DNA from: Candidatus Iainarchaeum sp.
Lineage (GTDB): Archaea > Iainarchaeota > Iainarchaeia > Iainarchaeales > GW2011-AR10
Length of the DNA stretch: 8,845 bases
Assembly: GCA_016186855.1 (NCBI GenBank)
Contig: JACPKT010000075.1
Span: 1 to 8,845 of the forward strand
Reading direction: 5' to 3'
A model generated the notes under the pieces. That model was not told the DNA's origin and ran no database searches. It saw nothing but the letters and a program-made list of their open reading frames with translations. The translations under genes and the position numbers were made by a program. Below, one piece after another: positions 1 to 5,622 of the stretch. The first letter of the stretch is position 1. Each line of letters begins with the position of its first letter.

Positions 1-672
1 AAGGCACTCTGATCCTGCCACATGAAATGTCCCACTACAGTTTTTTTCAAGCAAAGACTTCAATGCAAAAGCAAAATCATCAGTTAGAGTAGGATTGCAT
101 GACTGGTCGGTAAAGCATGTCACTTCTTTTTTCTGCTTGAGTTTTCCAATAATGAATGCCGGAAAAGTAAGCTTGTCTTTTTTTCCGTTAAAACCATAGA
201 TTGCGGAGGTGCGCAAAATTAAGTTGGCCGGATTTTCTTTTGAAACAATTTTTTCGCCTTCAAGCTTTGATTTTGCATAAACGCTTAACGGGTTTGTGGC
301 ATCAACTTCACTGTATTTTGATTTTTTTTTTCCGTCAAACACATAATCTGTTGAAATGAACACCATTTTTGAATCAAATTGGCTACATGTGGTTGAAACA
401 TTTTTTGTGCCTTCCACATTCACTTCAAAAGTTTCCTCCATATTTTCCTCGCACCAGTCAACATCGGTCACTGCAGCGCAATGAATTACAGCATGTGGCT
501 TGTATTTTTTTATAGCATCCATTACAGAATTTTTTTTTGTGACATCAAGCTTGATTTGCCTTTTGTCTGCAAACAAATCTGTCTCAATTGTTTCAAACCC
601 ATTTTGAGACACGATTTTGCAGATTTTTTTGCCCAAAAAACCGTTTGCCCCAATAATCAAAAGTCTGTTCAT
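1..672 (-). CDS. rmlD: dTDP-4-dehydrorhamnose reductase-like SDR (RmlD), 3' end cut by window edge
   Basis: Reading the minus strand from ATG at 672-670 gives 224 open codons running off the left edge, so the C-terminus is missing (the family is usually about 280-300 residues). Visible hallmarks are a Rossmann GxxGxxG at residues 8-14 (GANGFLG), VIHCAAVTDVDWCE at 62-75, FISTDYVFDG at 105-114, the catalytic YxxxK at Y132/K136 (YAKSK), LRTSAIYG at 153-160, and a CNPT..TDDFA stretch typical of the RmlD substrate region. The family reduces dTDP-4-keto-L-rhamnose to dTDP-L-rhamnose with NAD(P)H in the cytoplasm. rmlA and rmlB on the opposite strand support that role. No RmlC epimerase is seen here, so the exact sugar is an inference; a related SDR reductase is the alternative. 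It lies 35 bases downstream of the radical SAM gene on the same strand but has its own TATA-like element. Confidence 0.85.
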   Translation of the reverse strand, partial: MNRLLIIGANGFLGKKICKIVSQNGFETIETDLFADKRQIKLDVTKKNSVMDAIKKYKPHAVIHCAAVTDVDWCEENMEETFEVNVEGTKNVSTTCSQFDSKMVFISTDYVFDGKKKSKYSEVDATNPLSVYAKSKLEGEKIVSKENPANLILRTSAIYGFNGKKDKLTFPAFIIGKLKQKKEVTCFTDQSCNPTLTDDFAFALKSLLEKNCSGTFHVAGSECL

Positions 673-699
673 AGCAAAAACAACTTAAAAAGGAAAGCA

Positions 700-708
700 C
701 TTAAATAC
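700..708 (-). promoter_or_regulatory. Putative archaeal TATA box for rmlD
   Basis: On the minus strand the bases read GTATTTAAG, centred about 32 bases before the rmlD ATG at 672. An archaeal TATA box at that distance would place transcription start near 678, giving a nearly leaderless mRNA. No Shine-Dalgarno-like sequence is obvious before the ATG, which fits. The element abuts the TAG stop of the upstream radical SAM gene (708-710). Read-through from that gene is equally possible. Confidence 0.4.
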
Positions 709-1772
709 TAGTCAATGAATCCAGTGTAAATGCAGTTTTGACAGACAAGCTTGTTGTCAACAGCCCTTCTTGCAACAATGTCGCGGGACTTTTGGTATTT
801 TTCATTGTTCCAGATTTTTTTAATGCCACCTTCCTTGAATGCATTGCCGACATCTGCCTGCTCTGGGTAAATTCCGCAACAAGGCGAAACTGAACCAGAA
901 GCATTTATTACTGAGACAGTCCACAAAAAATGGCAGTATTTTTTCCTGAGTTTTCTTTTTTTCTCCTCATACTGGTATCTGGAAAGTTTTTCATCAGTCG
1001 GAAGGTAGTCTTTTAGAGAATCGACTTTTTGCTCATCTGTCAAAAAAATCTCCTTGCCAAGGTCTGCTCTGACTGGCGCAATAATAAGGTTGTCTGCGCC
1101 GATTTCTTCCTTGAACTTTGAAAGCTCAGGAAGTTCATGCTCGTTGTGCTTGAACACAAGGAATTGCCAGTCAACGCGCGGGTTTTTGGCACCCATTTCT
1201 TTTTTTATTTTTTTCAGTAGTTTTAAATTGGTTACAACCGTTTCAAGTTTTCCAGCAGCCCTGTATTTTTCATAGGTTTCCTGTCTTATGCCATCAACGG
1301 ATGCGCGCAGAATGTCCAAGCCATTTGAAATAAGAAGCCTTACCTGTTCTTTCGTCCACGGAACATTTAGGTTTGAGTTCACGCTTGTTCTGATGTTTTT
1401 TTCATGCGCGTATTTTATCATGTCATAAATGTATTTGTTTGAAAACGGCTCGCCCCAGTTGTTTAGGTCAATTTCGTAAAGGTATGGAGCCATTTCGTCA
1501 ACTGTGTGCTTGAAATGTTCAAGCGGCATTATCGCACCAGGTCTTGATGGATCGCGCCTGCCGGTTGGACACAATGGGCAGCGAAGCATGCAGAGATTAG
1601 TCGGGTCCATGGATAATTTCAGCGGATAGCCTTTGACTTTTTTGTTTTTGAAAAAAAGAAACTGGCCAAAAAGCAGGCATGCGTTCAGGAATTTCTTTGG
1701 CGTAAAATATGGAGTTAGAATAAAGCGGCCAATTGAACGCTTGAACTGATACCAGTAATAACTCCAATACAC
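708..1772 (-). CDS. Radical SAM / SPASM-domain protein, substrate unknown
   Basis: A 354-residue protein with a GTG start (1772-1770). The frame is closed by TGA a few codons upstream, and the first ATG (residue 55) lies too close to the cluster motif, so GTG is preferred. The radical SAM motif CMLRCPLC (C61, C65, C68) binds the 4Fe-4S cluster that cleaves S-adenosylmethionine. It is preceded by the usual PLKLSMDPTNL and followed by the NNWGEPF segment seen in this superfamily. The C-terminus has a SPASM-like cysteine set (C280, C298, C299, C344, C347) that would hold auxiliary cluster(s). The first 50 residues are aromatic and basic (several W/Y/F), perhaps a membrane-contacting or substrate-specific lid. 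Such proteins modify peptides, sugars or lipids; nothing here identifies the substrate. It is divergent from the rml operon and precedes rmlD, so a role in glycan or lipid-carrier modification is an inference. Confidence 0.85.
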   Translation of the reverse strand: MYWSYYWYQFKRSIGRFILTPYFTPKKFLNACLLFGQFLFFKNKKVKGYPLKLSMDPTNLCMLRCPLCPTGRRDPSRPGAIMPLEHFKHTVDEMAPYLYEIDLNNWGEPFSNKYIYDMIKYAHEKNIRTSVNSNLNVPWTKEQVRLLISNGLDILRASVDGIRQETYEKYRAAGKLETVVTNLKLLKKIKKEMGAKNPRVDWQFLVFKHNEHELPELSKFKEEIGADNLIIAPVRADLGKEIFLTDEQKVDSLKDYLPTDEKLSRYQYEEKKRKLRKKYCHFLWTVSVINASGSVSPCCGIYPEQADVGNAFKEGGIKKIWNNEKYQKSRDIVARRAVDNKLVCQNCIYTGFID

Positions 1773-1810
1773 AAAACCAACTCAAATAACAAATTTTTTT
1801 AGAATTGTTA

Positions 1811-1818
1811 TTATATAC
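1811..1818 (-). promoter_or_regulatory. Putative TATA box of the radical SAM/SPASM gene
   Basis: The core TATATA (1812-1817) is self-complementary. Read on the minus strand it lies about 40 bases before the GTG start at 1772, predicting a transcript start near 1789 and a leader of about 17 bases. This is an inference from spacing only. Because the core is palindromic it might also be read toward rmlB. Confidence 0.4.
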
Positions 1819-1828
1819 TTTTTGCAGA

Positions 1829-1837
1829 TTTTATAAG
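1829..1837 (+). promoter_or_regulatory. Putative TATA box of the rmlB operon
   Basis: TTTATAAGG in the divergent intergenic region (1773-1924, about 152 bases, very AT-rich) resembles an archaeal TATA box. It would place transcription start near 1858, about 65 bases before the preferred rmlB ATG. A second AT-rich candidate at 1887-1896 (TTATTTTAAA) sits about 26 bases before ATG 1913 and would give a leaderless message. I cannot choose between them from sequence alone. No Shine-Dalgarno sequence is visible before either ATG. Confidence 0.35.
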
Positions 1838-1924
1838 GCTTTATTGGTACAAAGCTAAAATGCCTTGTTTTTTGCAAAAAAAACCATTATTTTAAAGCTT
1901 GTGCAAAAAAATATGTTTGGTCAA

Positions 1925-2914
1925 ATGCAAAAAATCCTTGTAACGGGTGGAGCAGGCTTCATTGGAAGCAATTTTATCAGACACCTGCTTTCATTACAAA
2001 AAGAAATCGAAATAGTCAACTTTGACAAGCTGACTTATGCAGGAAACCTTGAAAACCTCCGTGATGTCGAACAAAACCCAAATTACTCTTTTTTAAAAGG
2101 CGACATTTGCGATGAAAAAACTGTGAAAAATGCAATGCAAGAAATTGAGGTGGTTATTAATTTTGCTGCAGAAAGTCATGTTGACCGGAGCATTTATGAT
2201 CCAGAATCTTTTATCCGTACAGACATGATTGGCGCACACGTTTTGCTTGAAGAGGCAAGAAGACAAGATGTCGAAAAATTTATTCAAATCAGTACCGATG
2301 AAGTTTACGGAAGCATTGAGAAACGAAAATTTTCTGAACGCAGCCCACTTAACCCAAGCAACCCTTATTCTGCATCAAAGGCTGGTGCTGACAGACTTGC
2401 TTACAGTTACTTCAAAACATATGGCTTGCCGATCATAATTACCCGAAGTTCAAATAATTTTGGGCCATACCAGTTTCCGGAAAAAATTATTCCACTTTTT
2501 ATTACAAATTTACTTTTGAAAAAAAAAGTTCCTTTATATGGTGACGGAAAAAATGTAAGAGACTGGCTGTTTGTTGAAGACAACTGCAGGGCAATTAGCT
2601 TGTGCATGCAAAAAGGAAAAAACGGGGAAACATACAATATTGGCGGAGGCAACGAAAAAACAAACATTGAACTGACAAAAATTATCCTAAAAGAGCTTGG
2701 ATTGGATGAAAGCAGGGTTGAGTTTGTTGCCGATAGACTAGGGCATGACAGGCGTTATGCGCTTGACTTTTCAAAAGTGAAAAAACTTGGCTTTCGGCCC
2801 TCAAAAAATTTTGAGCAGCAACTCAAAGAAACAATTCACTGGTATAAGAACAACCAAAACTGGTGGAAGCCATTAATTGAAAAAGCACAAATAAAAAGAG
2901 GAAAATTTAAATGA
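1925..2914 (+). CDS. rmlB: dTDP-glucose 4,6-dehydratase
   Basis: A 329-residue protein when started at ATG 1925, which puts the conserved N-terminus MQKILVTGGAGFIGSNF at residue 1, as in the family. An ATG at 1913 and a TTG at 1865 are in frame but only add unconserved residues. Features are NAD-binding GxxGxxG (G8, G11, G14), NFAAESHVDRS, the dehydratase triad STDE (T124, D125, E126) with YxxxK at Y148/K152 (YSASK), SSNNFGPYQFPEKIIP, and YGDGKNVRDWLFVED. These are diagnostic of RmlB rather than general epimerases. The enzyme converts dTDP-glucose to dTDP-4-keto-6-deoxyglucose in the cytoplasm and uses the product of RmlA, encoded two genes downstream. Its TGA stop overlaps the next ORF start as ATGA. 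Confidence 0.95.
   Translation: MQKILVTGGAGFIGSNFIRHLLSLQKEIEIVNFDKLTYAGNLENLRDVEQNPNYSFLKGDICDEKTVKNAMQEIEVVINFAAESHVDRSIYDPESFIRTDMIGAHVLLEEARRQDVEKFIQISTDEVYGSIEKRKFSERSPLNPSNPYSASKAGADRLAYSYFKTYGLPIIITRSSNNFGPYQFPEKIIPLFITNLLLKKKVPLYGDGKNVRDWLFVEDNCRAISLCMQKGKNGETYNIGGGNEKTNIELTKIILKELGLDESRVEFVADRLGHDRRYALDFSKVKKLGFRPSKNFEQQLKETIHWYKNNQNWWKPLIEKAQIKRGKFK
2896..2901 (+). promoter_or_regulatory. Ribosome binding site for the small ORF after rmlB
   Basis: AAGAGG lies inside the last codons of rmlB, 9 bases before ATG 2911. With the ATGA overlap it suggests the following ORF is translated, or was inserted behind a site that once served another operon gene. Confidence 0.5.
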
Positions 2915-3264
2915 ATGAGAATCTTAAATTCCCACCGGAAATGCACTGTTCCGAAAGCTATAACATAACTAAAAATCATATTGTTGAAATGCCAGCTAAA
3001 TATGAAATTGACAAATCGATAATTGAACAAGAATATTTTAAAAATAATAAATCGCAAGAAGAAATTGCAAATAAATTTGGAGTAAGTAAGACAAAACTTA
3101 CAAAAAACACTGCTTTGAGTAATCATTATGCACTTAGATACAGAGGAAAAAATCAAGCAATGAAGATTTTTGATTGGTTATATTTAAACAAAAAACATTC
3201 GTTAAAAAGAAAATATAAAAAATATTTAGAAATTAAAAGGAGGCGATATCTATTCGCGGAGTAA
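2911..3264 (+). CDS. HTH plus LAGLIDADG-endonuclease-like C-terminal tail; likely internally deleted homing endonuclease remnant
   Basis: An intact 117-codon ORF. Residues about 35-65 (IDKSIIEQEYF..NKSQEEIANKFGVSKTKL) form a clear helix-turn-helix. Residues about 71-108 (NHYALRYRGKNQAMKIFDWLY, then LKRKYKKY) resemble the last strand and helix of free-standing LAGLIDADG homing endonucleases, where a G..QA.KI.DWLY....L.RKY pattern is common. The catalytic core expected between these parts is absent, so nuclease activity is not expected; the fragment may still bind DNA. I judge the family from memory of its pattern, without a search. GC is about 24% over 2941-3240, against roughly 37% in rmlB and 45% in rmlA, consistent with foreign origin. 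It is coupled to rmlB (ATGA, with an AAGAGG site) and its last 13 bases overlap rmlA, whose ribosome binding site it contains. An unrelated small HTH protein is the alternative. Confidence 0.6.
   Translation: MNENLKFPPEMHCSESYNITKNHIVEMPAKYEIDKSIIEQEYFKNNKSQEEIANKFGVSKTKLTKNTALSNHYALRYRGKNQAMKIFDWLYLNKKHSLKRKYKKYLEIKRRRYLFAE
3238..3247 (+). promoter_or_regulatory. Extended Shine-Dalgarno sequence that decides the rmlA start
   Basis: AGGAGGCGAT matches 9 of 10 positions of AGGAGGTGAT, the complement of the conserved archaeal 16S rRNA 3' end. The AGGAGG core ends at 3243, leaving 8 bases before ATT at 3252, an ideal spacing. It is embedded in the end of the preceding ORF (AGG AGG arginine codons). 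No ATG, GTG or TTG occurs at the right distance, which is why ATT is called as the rmlA start. Confidence 0.75.
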
Positions 3265-3974
3265 TACTTGCAGGCGGGACAGGCAGTCGATTAAGACCAT
3301 TAAGTTTGGTTACAAACAAGCATTTGCTGCCGGTTTACAACAGACCCATGATTTATTATCCCATCAACACTCTGGTGCAGGCCGGAATAAAAGAAATCAT
3401 GATTGTGACTGGCACCGACCATGCCGGTGATTTTTTGAAGCTTTTGGGAAGCGGCAGGGAATTTGGAGTGAAGTTCACTTTTGAACTGCAGGACGGAGCA
3501 AAAGGAATTGCGGACGCCCTGAGGCTTGCGGAAGACTTCATTGATGGCGACAAATTTGCAGCAATTCTTGGCGACAACATTTTTGAGGACAACATCAGGC
3601 CGCAATTTGAAAATTTTTTGACTGAAAAAAAAATGGCAAAGATTTTTCTTAAAAAAGTGCCCGACGCACAAAGGTTTGGCGTTGCGGAACTGAAAGGAAA
3701 AGAAGTCGTGTCAATTGAGGAAAAGCCAAAAAACCCGAAAACAGATTTTGCCGTAACCGGATTGTACATGTATTCTGGTGACGTTTTTGATAAAATCAGG
3801 AAGCTAAAGCCGTCAAAGCGCGAGGAGTATGAAATAACTGACGTGAACAACGCGTACATTAGTGAAGGGCAGCTTTCTGCAGAAGTGCTAAACGGCTTTT
3901 GGAGCGATGCAGGAACATTTGAATCGCTTTTTCACGCAGCACAGTTGACCAGGCAAAAAGAGGGCGGAAAATAA
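3252..3974 (+). CDS. rmlA: Glucose-1-phosphate thymidylyltransferase, probable ATT start codon
   Basis: From ATT 3252 the protein is 240 residues and begins exactly where the family begins: (M)RGVILAGGTGSRLRPL, the nucleotide-binding signature. The frame is closed by TAA at 3234-3236, and the next conventional start, TTG 3306, would delete this essential loop. ATA 3246 is too close to the ribosome binding site. Other signatures are NKHLLPVYNRPMIYYP, ILGDN with metal-binding D108, IEEKPKNPKTDFAVTGLYMY, YEITDVNNAYI, and a C-terminal FWSDAGTFESL corresponding to the usual W.DTGT. The enzyme makes dTDP-glucose from dTTP and glucose-1-phosphate for RmlB. The length fits the short form lacking the long C-terminal extension of many bacterial enzymes. 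GC (about 45% over 3361-3780) is higher than in rmlB, hinting at separate ancestry. A sequencing error turning ATG into ATT is possible. Confidence 0.88.
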   Translation: MRGVILAGGTGSRLRPLSLVTNKHLLPVYNRPMIYYPINTLVQAGIKEIMIVTGTDHAGDFLKLLGSGREFGVKFTFELQDGAKGIADALRLAEDFIDGDKFAAILGDNIFEDNIRPQFENFLTEKKMAKIFLKKVPDAQRFGVAELKGKEVVSIEEKPKNPKTDFAVTGLYMYSGDVFDKIRKLKPSKREEYEITDVNNAYISEGQLSAEVLNGFWSDAGTFESLFHAAQLTRQKEGGK

Positions 3975-3987
3975 ATTTCTGATTTTT

Positions 3988-4860
3988 ATGTCAAACGCAA
4001 GCATTGTCGTGATGACCCACAACCGAAAGACGATCCTGGAAAAAACCCTGAAAGCCATGCTTGCACAGAAATTCAGCGGAAAATTCGAAATAATTGTCGT
4101 CAACGATGGTTCAAGCGATGGAACAAAGGAAATGCTTGAAAAAAAATTTGGAAAAGAAAAAAAAATTGCAATAATTAACCAGAAAAGAAGCTTGCCGTGC
4201 AAGGCAAGAAACAACGGGATAAAAATTGCAAAGCATGAATTTGTGGCTATAATGGATGACGATTGCATTCCAGAAAAAAACTGGTTGCAGCCCCTAATTG
4301 CTGGTTTTTCTTCAGAAAAAATCGGCGTCGTCAGTTCATATGATCTGTTTGGTGGAACTTCAACAGCTTACCGGAAAAAAATTCTTGACCAGGTCGGCGG
4401 ATTTGACGAAGAATATGGATATTACAGGGAGGACACTGATTTGGTTTTGCGCGTAAAGGAAAAAGGCTTTGAATCAAGGCTTGTGAAAGCAGATTTTTTG
4501 CACGAGCACAAAATTGAGTCGCCAAAAGGAGTATTTGGAGTGGCAAAATATGCTTTGGAGCGCGCAAAATACCACCAAAACGATGTTTTGCTTTACAAAA
4601 AGCACCCAAAAACTTCAATTGATTTTCTCAAGATAAAGTTTGGCTTTTTAGTTGATCCACAAAAAGATTTTGCAGCAGCAACAAACACTTGGTGGAAAGG
4701 AGGAAAACTTGAATTGAGTTCTCCAAGGGGCATTGTTTTCATAAAAAATACCGGCATTTTTTCCATGCCATTAATTATAATTTGTGGAATAGCTTGGGTT
4801 TTTTTGGTGAAATTTTTCAGGCTACGTGCAAGCCTGAAATTCGGAAAATTCCTTGTCTGA
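3988..4860 (+). CDS. Family 2 (GT-A fold) glycosyltransferase with C-terminal membrane helix
   Basis: A 290-residue protein. The N-terminal GT-A domain shows SIVVMTHNRKTILEKTL, the sugar-nucleotide motif VNDGSSD (about 38-44), the metal-binding DDD at 90-92 (MDDDCIPE), and the probable catalytic-base region GFDEEYGYYREDTDL with ED at 148-149. Residues about 256-276 (FSMPLIIICGIAWVFLV) form a hydrophobic helix followed by a basic tail (FFRLRASLKFGK), suggesting anchoring to the cytoplasmic membrane face. The family transfers a sugar from a nucleotide donor to a lipid carrier or growing glycan. Here the donor is probably a dTDP- or CDP-deoxysugar from the neighbours, which is an inference. It starts 13 bases after rmlA with no clear ribosome binding site, so translational coupling is likely. 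Acceptor and linkage cannot be read from the sequence. Confidence 0.88.
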   Translation: MSNASIVVMTHNRKTILEKTLKAMLAQKFSGKFEIIVVNDGSSDGTKEMLEKKFGKEKKIAIINQKRSLPCKARNNGIKIAKHEFVAIMDDDCIPEKNWLQPLIAGFSSEKIGVVSSYDLFGGTSTAYRKKILDQVGGFDEEYGYYREDTDLVLRVKEKGFESRLVKADFLHEHKIESPKGVFGVAKYALERAKYHQNDVLLYKKHPKTSIDFLKIKFGFLVDPQKDFAAATNTWWKGGKLELSSPRGIVFIKNTGIFSMPLIIICGIAWVFLVKFFRLRASLKFGKFLV

Positions 4861-4919
4861 AAATTGCTGGTGAAAAATTATTAAAGAGTTGGAAAAATCC
4901 ATTAATTGAAGTGATTTGG

Positions 4920-5618
4920 ATGAAAACAGTAATTTTGTGCGGAGGAAAAGGAACAAGAATGAGCGCTCTGACTGAAAAAATACCAAAACCGCTTGTGGCT
5001 ATCGGTGAAAAGCCTGTTTTGTGGCACATAATGAAGATTTATGCCTCACAAGGATTTGATAGTTTCGTTTTGTGCCTTGGGTATAAGGGTTCTGAAATAA
5101 AAAAGTATTTTGAAAAAAACAATTCAGAGAAATGGAAAATCGAGTTTGCAGACACAGGTGAAAACAGCACAAAAAGCCAAAGACTTGAAAAAGTCAAGAA
5201 ATTGATTTCAGACGAAAATTTTTTTTTAGCTTACGGGGACGACCTGTCAAATGTTGACCTGAAAAAATTGAAAAAATTTCACGAAAAAAACAAAAAAATA
5301 GTAACCGTAACTGCTGTAAAAATGGAATCACCGTTTGGCATTTTAGAAACGAATGCAAAAAACGAAATCATAAAATTTTATGAAAAACCCATTTTAGATT
5401 ATTGGTTGAACGGTGGATACATGGTTTTGAACAAGAAAATTTTTAACTACTTAAAGTTTGGGGAACTTGAAAAAGAAGTGTTTGAAAAACTTGTGCGAGA
5501 AAAAGAAATACAGGCATTCAAGCACTCTGGGGAATGGAAAACAATGAACACTTTAAAAGACAACCAAGAGCTAAATGAATTGTGGGAAAATGGAAAAGCG
5601 TTCTGGAAAATATGGTGA
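4920..5618 (+). CDS. rfbF: Glucose-1-phosphate cytidylyltransferase-like nucleotidyltransferase (RfbF family)
   Basis: A 232-residue protein from ATG 4920, which places MKTVILCGGKGTRM at the N-terminus as in the family; a weak AAGTGAT site precedes it by 4 bases. An in-frame ATG at 4782 would overlap the glycosyltransferase and add 46 unconserved residues. Diagnostic stretches are KPVLWHIMKIYASQGF, LCLGYKGSEIKKYF, FADTGENS..SQRLEKVK, YGDDLSNVD (metal site D107), VTVTAVKMESPFGILE, and the ending WKTMNTLKDN..LNELWENGKAFWKIW. These fit RfbF, which makes CDP-glucose from CTP and glucose-1-phosphate. It is about 25 residues shorter than typical RfbF (about 257) because the insertion between KKYF and WKIEFADTG is largely missing, so nucleotide or sugar preference could differ. 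A 59-base gap separates it from the gene before; the next gene follows after 4 bases. Confidence 0.82.
   Translation: MKTVILCGGKGTRMSALTEKIPKPLVAIGEKPVLWHIMKIYASQGFDSFVLCLGYKGSEIKKYFEKNNSEKWKIEFADTGENSTKSQRLEKVKKLISDENFFLAYGDDLSNVDLKKLKKFHEKNKKIVTVTAVKMESPFGILETNAKNEIIKFYEKPILDYWLNGGYMVLNKKIFNYLKFGELEKEVFEKLVREKEIQAFKHSGEWKTMNTLKDNQELNELWENGKAFWKIW
5614..5618 (+). promoter_or_regulatory. Ribosome binding site overlapping the rfbF stop
   Basis: GGTGA includes the TGA stop of rfbF and ends 4 bases before the ATG of the dehydratase at 5623. This is a typical archaeal arrangement for translational coupling and supports that start. Confidence 0.55.
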
Positions 5619-5622
5619 CTAA

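Noticed and set aside
481..711. 76-codon plus-strand ORF
   Set aside because: It is antisense to the well-supported rmlD reading frame and has no recognisable domain.
1865..1924. Upstream TTG (1865) and ATG (1913) starts of rmlB
   Set aside because: They only add residues before the canonical N-terminus. ATG 1913 remains possible but the family begins at 1925.
2836..3156. 106-codon minus-strand ORF opposite the rmlB/small-ORF junction
   Set aside because: Its F/I/K-rich composition is the expected complement of A-rich coding DNA, and the plus strand has supported genes.
3356..3859. 167-codon minus-strand ORF opposite rmlA
   Set aside because: It is an S/F-rich antisense shadow of rmlA with no family features.
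3306..3974. TTG 3306 as the start of rmlA
   Set aside because: It would remove the LAGGTGSRLRPL nucleotide-binding loop, which is fully coded in frame upstream.
3888..4268. 126-codon minus-strand ORF opposite the rmlA/glycosyltransferase junction
   Set aside because: It is hydrophobic only because it complements K/N-rich codons; the plus strand carries clear motifs.
4782..4919. 46-residue N-terminal extension of the RfbF-like protein from ATG 4782
   Set aside because: It overlaps the glycosyltransferase in another frame, and family similarity begins exactly at ATG 4920.
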